From Vallitalea okinawensis (GTDB lineage: Bacteria; Bacillota; Clostridia; Lachnospirales; PQDH01): DNA of 64,000 nucleotides. The position numbers were made by a program, and so were the translations under genes. The notes beneath the pieces were generated by a model that was not told where the DNA came from, searched no databases, and was given only the letters and a program-made list of their open reading frames with translations. Of this stretch, positions 17,747 to 27,515 are shown one piece after another. Within the stretch, counting starts at the first letter, position 1, and each line of letters begins with the position of its first letter. The stretch spans positions 124,001 to 188,000 of the forward strand of contig NZ_PQDH01000007.1 of assembly GCF_002964605.1 (NCBI RefSeq), read 5' to 3'.

Positions 17747-18586
17747 TTAAGATTTATACTTCCCCTTTGGTGATCCTTTTCTACCTTTGCCCCGAGTTTC
17801 AAACCCACCTAATCCCTGTTTACCTGTAAAAGTAAACATCAATGCTTCATCAACTTTTAGTATGCGATCAATAGGTGTATTTGCTATCCTCTCTGATATA
17901 AGTACAGGATCTACTGCATGGATTAGAACTCTTTCAGGAGCACTAGCATAATTCGCACCAGCTTCAATAAGTGCTTCATAATGAGACTGACATGCTCCAG
18001 CAAAAATAATGAGTTTATCCATATCCGGTTCATACTCTCTTGCTTTTTTTACTGTTTCTACAAAGTATTTGGAACTTCTATAGCTGGCTATCTCATTCAA
18101 GTCTTCTGCTCCTTTGGAAAGGGCATCATGACCAGTAATAACCACAATATCTGGTGTATACTTTTTTATTAATTCAATGATCATTTTTGGTTGTTCTTGC
18201 TCCTTAACCTGCTCTCCTATAGCTTCCAAACCTAATAATTCATAATATTTCAAGCAAATCTTTAGATAATCTTTATCACCATCGATGTGGAGTACCTTTG
18301 TCTTTTTAATCATGTGTTCAGATGGTTCATAACTTTTTTTCTGTTCTGTTTCTTTATTCTTATTGATTTCATTGATCTTTTCATCGATTTGTTCCATGGC
18401 TGTCTTACGATTCCGATAGATCGTGAATTCATCTACAGGTATCAAATCATTCATAGGTGCATCTGCTTCGATACGATAATCCACACCCACTATATCTATA
18501 TTCCCAAACCAATCTATATTCTTGACTTTAAAGTATATATCGCCACCATAGGATTTACGAGTTACTATATCACCAACTTTAAGCAT
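17747..18586 (-). CDS. yabG: Sporulation-specific protease YabG
   Basis: 279 residues. The N-terminal small barrel (MLKVGDIVTRKSYGGDIYFKV) and the later motifs VLHIDGDKDYLKICLKYY, PDIVVITGHDALSKG, YRSSKYFVETVKKAREYEPD, IFAGACQSHYEALIEAGANYASAPERVLIHALDPV-like and FTGKQGLGGFETRG are those of YabG. It is a cysteine protease (Cys in AGACQSHYEA, with nearby His) made in the mother cell that trims coat proteins, and pro-SleC or CspBA in Clostridioides. Sigma-K or sigma-E control is known in other species and was not verified here. Confidence 0.95.
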   Translation of the reverse strand: MLKVGDIVTRKSYGGDIYFKVKNIDWFGNIDIVGVDYRIEADAPMNDLIPVDEFTIYRNRKTAMEQIDEKINEINKNKETEQKKSYEPSEHMIKKTKVLHIDGDKDYLKICLKYYELLGLEAIGEQVKEQEQPKMIIELIKKYTPDIVVITGHDALSKGAEDLNEIASYRSSKYFVETVKKAREYEPDMDKLIIFAGACQSHYEALIEAGANYASAPERVLIHAVDPVLISERIANTPIDRILKVDEALMFTFTGKQGLGGFETRGKGRKGSPKGKYKS

Positions 18587-18659
18587 CTTACCACTCCTTA
18601 CCTAGCTCACCCTAGAAAAAAGGTTGTCTATGATATACTATGCTTAAAGATCTATGGAC

Positions 18660-18690
18660 GTTAAAAAGATAGGGAAAATCCCTATCTTTT
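18660..18690 (-). terminator. Intrinsic terminator at the end of the phosphosugar mutase gene
   Basis: Arms AAAGATAGGGA and TCCCTATCTTT (18663-18688) with TTTT on either side. It abuts the stop codon at 18690. Confidence 0.8.
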
Positions 18691-20420
18691 TATATCATCT
18701 TTTCTATTTTTCCCATAATGTCGTCTTCTAAAGCTTTCAAAGCTTCATTTGCCTCTGCATCTGAATCTGCCTGTACTCCGAAGTAGAATTTAACCTTAGG
18801 TTCTGTTCCTGAAGGTCTTACACAGAACCAACCATTTTCAAGCTTGTAATATAACACATTAGATGTCGGTAAATTGGTAGGTTTCACTACTTTAGTAGCA
18901 ATATTAAGAATCTCACCAGCTTGATAATCCCTTGCTTCCATAACCTTTTGGCCAGCTACTTCTACAGGGGGTTCATTTCGCAATTTTTCTAATATACTCT
19001 TGATTTTTTGTACGCCTTCAACACCTTTCAATGTAATGGAGCGTAACGTTTCTTTATAAAATCCATATTTCTCATATAAAGATACTAATCCTTCATATAA
19101 GCTCATTCCTTTTGACTTATAATATGCAGCCAACTCACAGGCTAACATGGCAGCAACTACAGCATCTTTATCTCTTGCATATGTTCCAGCTAAATAACCG
19201 AAACTTTCTTCAAAACCGAAAAGATAAGTATTCTCACCTGTCTCTTCGAATTCACCAATCTTTTCTCCAATAAATTTAAAACCTGTAAGGACTTCAAATA
19301 AATCAATATCATTTTTATTAGCAATAGCTCTTGCCATCTCAGTTGTTACAACTGTTTTAATTAATGCACCATTTGCTGGTAAAGTACCCTTTTCTTTTTT
19401 CTGAGTAATAATGTAATCAGCTAATAATACACCGGTCATATTACCTGATAAAACAACATAGTCGCCTTGACTATTTTTCACCACTACCCCTACACGATCA
19501 GCATCTGGGTCTGTTCCAACGATAATGTCTGCATTTTTCTCTTTAGCTAATTCCAAAGCTAGTGTAAATGCTTTCGGATCTTCTGGATTAGGATAGCCTA
19601 CTGTTGAAAAGTCACTATCTGGCTTTTCTTGTTCAGGTACAACATAGACATTTTTAAAACCTACTTCAGCTAATACACGTCTAACAGGCAGGTTCCCTGT
19701 CCCGTGAAGTGGTGTGAAAACAACAGTAAAGTCATCTGCTACTTCTTTAATAATATGAGCATTGATACTTTGTTCTTTAACTTGTTGGATATATAAATTA
19801 TCTATTTCTTTACCGATAATGTGAAATAACCCTTCAGCTTTTGCCTCTTCTTCTTTGGCTACTTTAATAGCTTCAAAGTCTTCTACCTTATTAACTTCAT
19901 CGATAATTTCACTGTCACGTGGAGGTGGTACTTGGCAGCCATCTTCCCAATAAACCTTATAACCATTATATTCTGGCGGATTATGACTAGCTGTTAGAAC
20001 AATGCCTGCTATACATCCTAAATGTCTAACTGCATAAGAAAGTTCTGGAGTAGGTCTTAAGGATTCAAAAACATAAGTTTTGATACCATTACCATTAAGA
20101 ACAAGAGCTGCTTCTTTAGCAAATTCTGGTGACATTCTTCTTGAGTCATAAGCGATAGCTACACCTTTGTTCTTCCCAGCCTCATCTGCTTGATTAATAT
20201 AATTGGCTAATCCTTGAGTAGCTTTTCTTACTGTATAAACGTTCATACGATTAGAACCGGCGCCAATAATACCTCTTAATCCACCAGTACCGAATTCTAA
20301 ATCTTTGTAGAATCTGTCTTCAATTTCTTTTTCATCCTTTTCAATGCTTCTTAGCTCTTCTTTTGTTGCTTCATCAAAGTATGGGCTTTCTAACCAAAAG
20401 CTATATTTTTCTTTAAACAT
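18690..20420 (-). CDS. pgcA: Phospho-sugar mutase (alpha-phosphoglucomutase type)
   Basis: 576 residues from the ATG at 20420, which has GGAGGG 6 bases upstream. The longer frame to 20471 has no site. Motifs: FYKDLEFGTGGLRGIIGAGSNRMN at about residue 38, active-site serine in TASHNPPEYNGYK, metal-binding DPDADRVG, and phosphate-binding RPSGTEPK near the C-terminus. It converts glucose-1-phosphate and glucose-6-phosphate (or the mannose forms), linking glycolysis with UDP-glucose from GalU. It lies about 100 bases downstream of the PEGA gene on the same strand, possibly in one glycan-related unit. Confidence 0.93.
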   Translation of the reverse strand: MFKEKYSFWLESPYFDEATKEELRSIEKDEKEIEDRFYKDLEFGTGGLRGIIGAGSNRMNVYTVRKATQGLANYINQADEAGKNKGVAIAYDSRRMSPEFAKEAALVLNGNGIKTYVFESLRPTPELSYAVRHLGCIAGIVLTASHNPPEYNGYKVYWEDGCQVPPPRDSEIIDEVNKVEDFEAIKVAKEEEAKAEGLFHIIGKEIDNLYIQQVKEQSINAHIIKEVADDFTVVFTPLHGTGNLPVRRVLAEVGFKNVYVVPEQEKPDSDFSTVGYPNPEDPKAFTLALELAKEKNADIIVGTDPDADRVGVVVKNSQGDYVVLSGNMTGVLLADYIITQKKEKGTLPANGALIKTVVTTEMARAIANKNDIDLFEVLTGFKFIGEKIGEFEETGENTYLFGFEESFGYLAGTYARDKDAVVAAMLACELAAYYKSKGMSLYEGLVSLYEKYGFYKETLRSITLKGVEGVQKIKSILEKLRNEPPVEVAGQKVMEARDYQAGEILNIATKVVKPTNLPTSNVLYYKLENGWFCVRPSGTEPKVKFYFGVQADSDAEANEALKALEDDIMGKIEKMI

Positions 20421-20521
20421 CTTTTCCCTCCAATTTTTATTGAAAGATGCCTCCATGATTAAAGTAATCATACAGGCATTCTTTAGATTGTTATGAACAC
20501 TTTGTTTCTTTTATTAACCAT

Positions 20522-21997
20522 TTAATTGTTATAAACATCGCTAATAGGTGTTTCTAGGCTGTTATCACTATTATTGCTATTTGAATTGTCATTTCCACTG
20601 TTGTTACTATTCCCATTAGAACTATTATTACCATTTGAATTATCTGGATAATTATTAGAAGGTTCCTTTGGCTCTTCCTCAGTTTCACTACCCAATGGCG
20701 TCATAGCTGGAAATGTAAAATTTAAATCACTGGAACTATCAGCAATGTTGATGTTATAAGTTGCATTCTTATAACCTTCTTTAGTTAGTAAAACACTGTG
20801 ATCTCCTGGTTCTAACTTAATGGATATAGGAGTATATCCTACAAATTTATTATTGACAAATACCTGAGCACCGATGGTTCCTGAGTTGATATGTACTTGT
20901 CTGTCAGGTTCTAGCTCTGGTTCTGCAACGGTAATATTATATAACATATATAGCTTATCTACAATTAGCTGTTCTTCATAGATTACTTTACCATTATCTA
21001 CAATACTTAGTTTATATTCACCATAATCGAGTAGAACAGGTTCTACGATATCCTCTATCAGAATATCATTTAGATACATTAGTACATTCTTCCGATCAAT
21101 TTTAAACTCGACTTGTCCCTTTTTAATTTGAAATTCATCTAAGTCGACTGTAGCAGTTGTATTTGGTAATACTACCACTTCTTCAATATAATCTTCATAC
21201 CCTTCCTTCTCAAGAACTACTTTATGGCTTCCTTCTGACACTAAAATGGGCTCCATATTTTCTTTTATGATAAATGTTTGATCACGGTCCACGGAAATAA
21301 CTGCATCGACGAAGAAACTATAGTTGATCAACTCAATATAACCGTGTCCATCGATGATCTCAATGGAACATAACCGATCTTTATATCCCTTAATTGTTAC
21401 CTTATCAACTTCCGTCAAAGTATCCATTGAAAATGAACCACCATGATCAATGACAATTAATTGATCTGTATAATAATAACCTTCAGTACCACGGTATACC
21501 ATTTTTTCTTCTTTATTGACCATTAATTCTTTAGTTGTGTATTCCCATGCTTCACTGGATAACCGGAATATTTCTGGTACTCCATTATTTTTATCATATT
21601 TAGAATAAATAATATCTCCTATCTGAAGTTCCTGTATGATCATTGGCTTTCCATATTCATCTAATATCTCCGCATTATCTAACTTAATGTTGATGTCTTC
21701 TTCTACTTCAACATTACTAACGATTACATCTTTATCACTATAATTAATGTCTAAAATAACACCTGTAATTTTTACCATTTCCTTTTTGAAGGTGATTATC
21801 GTATCATCTGTACTTTTATCAATAGTTTGAGCAGATTCATTACTGTTTGTAGCATTCTTATCCTCAGGATCAAGAATACCAAACATGATAACTGCCATTA
21901 ATATAATAATTATAACCCCTGCTACACCTGTAGCCACCATGGTTTTAATGAGCTCATTTCCATTCTGCCTCTTCTTTTGTTCTCTTTTTCTGCTCAT
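20522..21997 (-). CDS. Membrane-anchored PEGA-domain protein
   Basis: 491 residues. A short basic N-terminus (SRKREQKKRQ) and one membrane helix (about 19-45) are followed by a beta-rich domain, then three PEGA repeats (about 225-260, 285-320, 350-405; for example VFVNNKFVGYTPISIKLEPG and GDHSVLLTKEGY). The C-terminal 50 residues are low-complexity Asn/Ser/Gly. PEGA repeats are surface-exposed adhesive modules often tied to polysaccharide. The ATG follows the polymerase stop with no spacing, so the two are translationally coupled. The extracellular part probably interacts with wall or glycan made by the neighbouring polymerase (inference). Confidence 0.85.
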   Translation of the reverse strand: MSRKREQKKRQNGNELIKTMVATGVAGVIIIILMAVIMFGILDPEDKNATNSNESAQTIDKSTDDTIITFKKEMVKITGVILDINYSDKDVIVSNVEVEEDINIKLDNAEILDEYGKPMIIQELQIGDIIYSKYDKNNGVPEIFRLSSEAWEYTTKELMVNKEEKMVYRGTEGYYYTDQLIVIDHGGSFSMDTLTEVDKVTIKGYKDRLCSIEIIDGHGYIELINYSFFVDAVISVDRDQTFIIKENMEPILVSEGSHKVVLEKEGYEDYIEEVVVLPNTTATVDLDEFQIKKGQVEFKIDRKNVLMYLNDILIEDIVEPVLLDYGEYKLSIVDNGKVIYEEQLIVDKLYMLYNITVAEPELEPDRQVHINSGTIGAQVFVNNKFVGYTPISIKLEPGDHSVLLTKEGYKNATYNINIADSSSDLNFTFPAMTPLGSETEEEPKEPSNNYPDNSNGNNSSNGNSNNSGNDNSNSNNSDNSLETPISDVYNN

Positions 21998-23680
21998 TTA
22001 GTTTCCACTCTCCTTATCCAAAAGCTTATCTTCTAACGCCAGGGCTTCCTTCTGCATCTTTTTAAGATTTTCTGTCATTATCAGTTTGGGTTGATGCTTG
22101 ACACGAAAAGCTCTTTCACTCAGTCCTTCATGCAGGCTCAATATATATGTATCTATACCTTTGATTTCTTCAATAACTTCTCTTCTTTTGAATTCATCTC
22201 TTATTATATCAGATTTCAGCAATAATAAAAGGTTTCTAACATAGATTTCTAGGTCCATAACGTCCAATTGATTAAGACTTACTGCTTTATTTCCATAAGG
22301 AACAGCCAAATCATATACACCCTTATTCATATAGTAATCTCTTAAAAATCGATTTACCTCAAGATGATTCTCATTATAATCATCAACTTGATCTGCAATA
22401 TTTTTAGCGTCCTCTTGACTTTCTTCAACGCTTGTCAGTTGCTTTACATGAGCTTCTGTATAATATGGATACAACTTAGCTGCATAAGTATACTCATCAA
22501 TATAATAAGTACCTGTAACGATGAGAAAATATAGCAATAGCGTTGCTGTAGACATAAGACTAAATACCCCTATCGGTTTAACAGATATCTTTTTATAATA
22601 ATTGTCCTTCAAAGAAAACATAAGAAGGATGATTACCCATATCATTAAAAATTGGAAGTCAAAATCAATCATACTATGACTTATGATGATTAGAACTATT
22701 AGTTTATAGACCTTTTCACTCTTGCTAAAAAATAGATAACTAACCATTAATCCTATAAAGCTCAAAGTTCCTAAAATGCCGATATCTAATGCTATCTGTA
22801 AAAAACTGTTGTGTATATATTTAATGAAATATACTCCTGATGCATATGCACGTTGTAGATAAAAGTAGCCGTAATAACCTAAACCAACGGGATTATCTTT
22901 GATTATATCTATACCATCTTCATAATAAATAAGTCTACTCTGAAACTCACTAACTTGGAAAGATGTTTCTTTAACACGATTAATACTCTCCTGAAAAATA
23001 GTGAACTGCGAAAGAACAACTCCCAGTAAAATACCAAGTGCAATCATTGGTAGTAATGTTTTAAGCATTTTTTGAAAGAGAAAAAGACCTATACATACTG
23101 CCCCAAAAGCTATAACGTACATACTACGACTATATGTCAAATAGATGCAGGCTATTATAAATGGTATTAAGAGATAACTTTTTGAAGAACCTCTCTCCAA
23201 TAATATTAATAACGTTATCACCATGAATAATGCGAATGTATTGGCGTACTGAACAAATCCACCTAAACGATTATTTTGAATGAGATAGGAATTCATAAAA
23301 GGTATAAGCAGTATGCTCAACACTGCCATGACTATCCCTGCATACATCACACTATCTAACAGCTTGTATCGTTTTTCCATGTCATACTGCTGGATAGTTA
23401 AGTAAACAACACATATTACAATATACTTTAAGAAACCAAGAAAAGCCATTCCAGGGTCAATGGCAATAAAGATACTTATTCCATAGAGCGCAGTTATAGA
23501 AAGTAAAAATAAGGCCTCTAATTGAATGGGTATTCTAAATACTCCCTCTTCTATACATTTAAGGGTCAGAATAATGCAGCTTAAGCCTCCAACTAAATAA
23601 ACACTATGTAAAAAATATCCCCCTCGCATAAAAGGAATCAAACCTATCAAGACCATCAAAAATATTAAGGATTTCTTCAT
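21998..23680 (-). CDS. O-antigen ligase / Wzy-like polysaccharide polymerase
   Basis: 560 residues from the ATG at 23680, 6 bases after GAGG. About 11 membrane helices. The long extracellular loop with RLIYYEDGIDIIKDNPVGLGYYGYF and HNSFLQIALDIGILG is the Wzy_C signature of O-antigen ligases and polymerases. A C-terminal soluble stretch (about 400-560) with helical repeats may be TPR-like. These enzymes polymerise or transfer undecaprenyl-linked glycan on the outer face of the membrane. Its neighbours (PEGA protein, phosphosugar mutase, CotS-like) suggest a surface or spore glycan. No glycosyltransferase is in the block. Confidence 0.87.
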   Translation of the reverse strand: MKKSLIFLMVLIGLIPFMRGGYFLHSVYLVGGLSCIILTLKCIEEGVFRIPIQLEALFLLSITALYGISIFIAIDPGMAFLGFLKYIVICVVYLTIQQYDMEKRYKLLDSVMYAGIVMAVLSILLIPFMNSYLIQNNRLGGFVQYANTFALFMVITLLILLERGSSKSYLLIPFIIACIYLTYSRSMYVIAFGAVCIGLFLFQKMLKTLLPMIALGILLGVVLSQFTIFQESINRVKETSFQVSEFQSRLIYYEDGIDIIKDNPVGLGYYGYFYLQRAYASGVYFIKYIHNSFLQIALDIGILGTLSFIGLMVSYLFFSKSEKVYKLIVLIIISHSMIDFDFQFLMIWVIILLMFSLKDNYYKKISVKPIGVFSLMSTATLLLYFLIVTGTYYIDEYTYAAKLYPYYTEAHVKQLTSVEESQEDAKNIADQVDDYNENHLEVNRFLRDYYMNKGVYDLAVPYGNKAVSLNQLDVMDLEIYVRNLLLLLKSDIIRDEFKRREVIEEIKGIDTYILSLHEGLSERAFRVKHQPKLIMTENLKKMQKEALALEDKLLDKESGN

Positions 23681-23774
23681 GATTAACCTCATTATCTGTA
23701 TTCTTTATACTTCTATTTTAGGTTAATCAGAGCAAAAGTCAAGCTCCTCCCCCTTCAAGGGGACGAGCCAAGGA

Positions 23775-24767
23775 TTATAAGTTTCTTTTCAAAGATTTTA
23801 AAAATTCTTTTTTAGCCTCTTTATGATGAACTAACTCATTCATCTTTACATCATAGATTTTAGGCATCCAATGCCTCCTAGTGTTATAATGTTGGTTACT
23901 TAGCCGCCAATACTTATCAGGGAATAGCATCATGGCATAGAAAACCCTTAGTTCTTTATCATTCAATCCTTTTATCTTACTATAATTATCTAGTATTTCA
24001 AAACCTTTCTTCTCATCCCATTCACATTTACGCATAACCTTTTCATAGAAACGCAATAGATCATTTAAAGGTAGCTTATAACAACAATGTTCAAAATTAA
24101 TGATCATCATTTGATTTTTAGCAATTTGTAAATTATGATTGGTAAACTTATCATGACAAAATACTTTTTCATCCCTTGCCTGTTTAATAAGAGCGGAATA
24201 ACTGGATTCATTCATTACTTCTTTTGCTTCAAATGCATCTTCAATATAGTCGTTATAGTTTTTTATGAATAATATATCAAAATCATTCCATCTACTGGAT
24301 TTTCGAACCTTTTTATACATATAAGTTAGTTCCCTATAGTGTTTTTCAAAAGCCTCAGGAAGTAAACCTAACTTATTGGTTATACGACTACTCTCTAAAG
24401 GTCTCATTCCTTTAGAAGCCACATGCATATTAGCTAAACTCTGTGTTGCCCACTTCACACTGTCAAAATCAGTAAAATCACATTCTTCCCCATCAATCCA
24501 GTTTTTAACAACATAAATGTTTTTATTATATTCATAATAAGGTTGACCATAATCTGTCTCATTGAACCGATCAATGTTGCTAAATCCTTGTCGATTGAGA
24601 TGCTCTTTGGCACTATGGATGAAAAGCAAGCATTCCACCGGAATATTCACGGTCTTAACCATTTTTAGTCCTTCATTTGTCTCACAAATATGTGAACCAA
24701 AGGCTCGTTTGACTGCCTTTGGTTTAAGGCCAAACGCCCGTAATATCTGTGGATTAAACTCTCGCAT
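23775..24767 (-). CDS. CotS-family spore coat kinase-like protein
   Basis: 330 residues from the ATG at 24767, 4-5 bases after GGGG. A GTG at 24779 is also in frame. The aminoglycoside-phosphotransferase/CotS fold is visible: YVVKNWIDGEECDF (hinge region), FCHDKFTNHNLQIA (HxDxxxxN catalytic loop, near residue 220) and MIINFEHCCY, where the usual metal-binding Asp of the DFG-like position is Glu. CotS, YsxE and YutH proteins are spore coat components. CotH-type relatives are real kinases, so catalysis here is uncertain. It stands 83 bases upstream of the polymerase gene on the same strand. Confidence 0.82.
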   Translation of the reverse strand: MREFNPQILRAFGLKPKAVKRAFGSHICETNEGLKMVKTVNIPVECLLFIHSAKEHLNRQGFSNIDRFNETDYGQPYYEYNKNIYVVKNWIDGEECDFTDFDSVKWATQSLANMHVASKGMRPLESSRITNKLGLLPEAFEKHYRELTYMYKKVRKSSRWNDFDILFIKNYNDYIEDAFEAKEVMNESSYSALIKQARDEKVFCHDKFTNHNLQIAKNQMMIINFEHCCYKLPLNDLLRFYEKVMRKCEWDEKKGFEILDNYSKIKGLNDKELRVFYAMMLFPDKYWRLSNQHYNTRRHWMPKIYDVKMNELVHHKEAKKEFLKSLKRNL

Positions 24768-25014
24768 ACATCCCCACACCCTCGCTATATAAATTAAGGA
24801 TACTATTCCTTTGTATTTAAGGAAAATTGTATTAATACAAGTACATTTGTATGATACCTGATCCCTGATATGGACGTAAAAATAAATTTACTGTCCTTAT
24901 TATCATATTAAGAGATTTTCATCAAGAAATTCTCCTACTACAATAAATTTATATGATGTACCGTCACGGATTATGAGGACATGATTAATTTTTTATGAAA
25001 TAAAATTGGTACTT

Positions 25015-26355
25015 TTAAATCTCTCTCTTTAGAAGGGTTTGTGTTAGACCCTTTAATATTTCTTTCTTGTTAAGTTCTGGATCCATTAAAACATACTTCA
25101 TCAATGCTTCAAGAATCTCACCTATCACCTTGCCCTTTAAACCTAGCTCTAATAGATCGTTACCACCAATAGCTAAATCCTTAATTTCAAGAGGATCATT
25201 ATTTCTCAATATCATATTATATAGCTCTAGAATCTCTAATAAATCTGAAGTCCTCTCATTTGAAAAATCAGGGTTTTGTCCCAAAGCATCAGCTACCTGT
25301 ACTGCAATCAAATCTTCAAACAATTCTTTCCCGATTAAGTGTATACATTTTCGTACTTCATTTGGATCTGGCTTAAAACGGTAATCATGGTGTTCAATCA
25401 ACTTTAAAACTGATTTAATCGTCTTATTATCGAACTTCAAGCGTTTTAATATTCTCTCAGCAATCTCAAGACTTTTAGTGTCATGGTTATAAAAATGATC
25501 TATACCAAAGTCATCTGTTGTTCTGGTAGATGGTTTACCAATATCATGCAGAAGCATTGTCCAACGTAATAGCACTGTAGCATCCACTGCTTGAACTGTT
25601 TTCATCGTATGCTCAGCTACATTATAGATATGGTATGGATTATTCTGCTCTGTAGTGAATGCAGGTAAAAATTCTGGTAAAATAAAACGCATTAATCCCA
25701 GTTCCTTTAAATAAAATAATCTCTCAGGGTAATTAGATAGTAGTAATTTATTTAACTCTTCCCGAATTCTCTCGACACTCACTTTGTCTATTAAATCCGA
25801 TTTTCTCTTAATTGCCTCCCAAGTATTTTTTTCAATATCAAACCCTAGTTTGGCAGAAAATCTTACAGCCCTTAACATACGTAAAGCATCTTCCTTAAAA
25901 CGATCTTCAGCCTTTCCAACGCATCGAATTATACCTAACTCTAAATCTTTTTCTCCTTCAAAGGGATCTACCAGTCCTTCGCCAGGATGATAGGCCATTG
26001 CATTAATGGTAAAATCGCGCCTCTCTAGATCTTTAACAATATCTTTCGTAAAAAACACTTCTTTAGGTCGTCTACAATCTTCATATTCTCCATCTATTCG
26101 GTATGTAGTTACTTCAAATGGTTCATTATCTAACATAATTGTCACAGTACCATGTTGAATGCCTGTATCGATTGTTTTATCAAAGAGAGCCTTCATTTCT
26201 TCTGGTAATGCCGATGTCGTAATATCCCAATCGTGAGGTTCTTTATTGATAATTGAATCTCTTACACAACCACCTACAACATACCCTTCAAAACCATTAA
26301 CATTAAGGGTTTCAATAATATATTTAACTTTATCTGGTAAAGCTATTTTATGCAT
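25015..26355 (-). CDS. cca: CCA tRNA nucleotidyltransferase with HD domain
   Basis: 446 residues from the ATG at 26355, which has GGAGG 7 bases upstream. The frame stays open to 26532, but that extension has no site and is low-complexity. The poly(A) polymerase head domain shows GYVVGGCVRDSIINKEPHDWD (GG...RD and DxD metal motif) and RRDFTINAMAYHP. A second part (about 150-260) binds tRNA. A HD domain (HDIGKPSTRTTDDFGIDHFYNHD, about 250-290) follows. It repairs and adds the CCA end of tRNAs. Clostridial genomes often have this one-protein CCA-adding form. It is divergent from the DUF1540 gene. Confidence 0.93.
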   Translation of the reverse strand: MHKIALPDKVKYIIETLNVNGFEGYVVGGCVRDSIINKEPHDWDITTSALPEEMKALFDKTIDTGIQHGTVTIMLDNEPFEVTTYRIDGEYEDCRRPKEVFFTKDIVKDLERRDFTINAMAYHPGEGLVDPFEGEKDLELGIIRCVGKAEDRFKEDALRMLRAVRFSAKLGFDIEKNTWEAIKRKSDLIDKVSVERIREELNKLLLSNYPERLFYLKELGLMRFILPEFLPAFTTEQNNPYHIYNVAEHTMKTVQAVDATVLLRWTMLLHDIGKPSTRTTDDFGIDHFYNHDTKSLEIAERILKRLKFDNKTIKSVLKLIEHHDYRFKPDPNEVRKCIHLIGKELFEDLIAVQVADALGQNPDFSNERTSDLLEILELYNMILRNNDPLEIKDLAIGGNDLLELGLKGKVIGEILEALMKYVLMDPELNKKEILKGLTQTLLKREI

Positions 26356-26576
26356 AAATATACCTCCAATCAAACCTAGATGAGGTCGTTTTTTTATAAA
26401 CTGTATATGGGGATTAATTAAAGTATAACCTTTATCAACAAAAAAAAACAACTCTTTTGTGTATATAAAATTTTCAAAAGCAAATAATAGAAGTGTTAAT
26501 TTGATTTCCGCTATAATCAAGTTAATTTTCATTTTATGAGATAGAGATATCTTATAACTATTTTAAGGAGGATATT

Positions 26577-26735
26577 ATGGATAAGAATATGAATATTGGA
26601 TGTAACGTAAACGAATGTCGTTATCACAATGGTAATGAAAACTATTGTACCTTACAACATATTGATGTCGTAAAGCATAATACAACTGCTACTACAGTTG
26701 AAGAAACTGATTGTGGAAGCTTCCAAAAAAGATAA
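26577..26735 (+). CDS. DUF1540 cysteine-rich small protein
   Basis: 52 residues with AAGGAGG 6 bases before the ATG. Pattern C-x4-C-x2-H-x6-C-T-L-x2-I-x-V, then T-x-C-x-S-F: CNVNECRYH, ENYCTLQHIDV and ETDCGSFQ. This is the DUF1540 family, probable small metal-binding proteins (four Cys) common in spore formers, of unknown role. Many copies exist per genome in clostridia. It has its own terminator (26757-26790). Confidence 0.88.
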   Translation: MDKNMNIGCNVNECRYHNGNENYCTLQHIDVVKHNTTATTVEETDCGSFQKR

Positions 26736-27053
26736 TTAATCTAATTTATAATTTAACCTAAAATCATCCTATGGGATGATTTTTTTATAGTATAGGAAAT
26801 AAAGAGCCATACTTTCTTTCAATCGCAAAAGCAGCAGTCTAAGGCATCGCATTAGACCAAAGTATGCTCACATAGGATGAGTAACACTTTGTCATTTTTT
26901 TCGGTGTCAAGTTTTTAGTGTTATTTAACAAATAAAATTAAATATTATTGGTAAAAACCTAAAATTTTTTAAAATATCATAAATTCACTTTAAGTTTTTA
27001 AGTTTACATGCTAAAATATAAGTGATTTTAAAATAACAAAAGAGGTATTGCTC
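26736..27053. other. 318-base intergenic region with a bulged hairpin
   Basis: Holds the DUF1540 terminator and then, at 26804-26872, a folded segment. GAG-C-CATACTTT pairs with AAAGTATG-CTC through one bulge, enclosing GTCTAA / TTAGAC (26837-26856 region). On the minus strand the outer arm is followed by TTTATTT. No gene is credible here. The remainder is very AT-rich and probably carries the lrp promoter. Confidence 0.45.
26757..26790 (+). terminator. Intrinsic terminator after the DUF1540 gene
   Basis: Arms AAATCATCC (26761-26769) and GGGATGATTT (26773-26782), then TTTTT. Confidence 0.85.
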
Positions 27054-27515
27054 ATGGACAATATTGATATTCAGATAATTAATTTACTACAAAAAAACGC
27101 AAGAATTTCTATTTCTGAAATAAGTCAATGTGTTAATTTATCTGTTTCAGCAGTAAGTGAACGATTGAGAAAATTAGAAAATTCAGGGTATATAAAGCAA
27201 TATACAACTATTTTAGATCCTGAAAAAATGCAAAAAGATTTAACTGTAATTATGTTTGTAAGTTTAGAACGTTCACATTTTAGTGCAAAATTTCAAGAAT
27301 TCGTTGAGAATGAAGATGAAATTCTCGAGTGTCATTATTTAGCAGGCTCTTATGATTATTCACTGAAAATCATAACTCGAAATACTCTAAGTCTTCAACG
27401 TATTATGAATACCTTAAAAAGTTTACCTGGTATTCGTAAGACACAAACTAACGTGATTTTATCTACTATGAAGAAACAATACTCTGTTAAGCCAAAAATT
27501 GAGGATTTTCAATAG
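27054..27515 (+). CDS. Lrp/AsnC family transcriptional regulator
   Basis: 153 residues from the ATG at 27054, 7 bases after GAGGT. A TTG at 27048 is in frame but sits in the site. N-terminal AsnC helix-turn-helix (IDIQIINLLQKNARISISEISQCVNLSVSAVSERLRKL, residues 4-45), then the ligand-binding RAM domain (about 65-145) with ECHYLAGSYDYSLKI. Such regulators respond to amino acids. It is monocistronic, with a strong terminator at 27542-27575, and no transport or amino-acid gene is adjacent, so the target is not apparent. Confidence 0.9.
   Translation: MDNIDIQIINLLQKNARISISEISQCVNLSVSAVSERLRKLENSGYIKQYTTILDPEKMQKDLTVIMFVSLERSHFSAKFQEFVENEDEILECHYLAGSYDYSLKIITRNTLSLQRIMNTLKSLPGIRKTQTNVILSTMKKQYSVKPKIEDFQ

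Noticed and set aside
26356-26532. N-terminal extension of the CCA-adding enzyme
   Set aside because: The 59 extra residues have no ribosome site at their start, while the internal ATG at 26355 has GGAGG at 7 bases and begins the normal protein.
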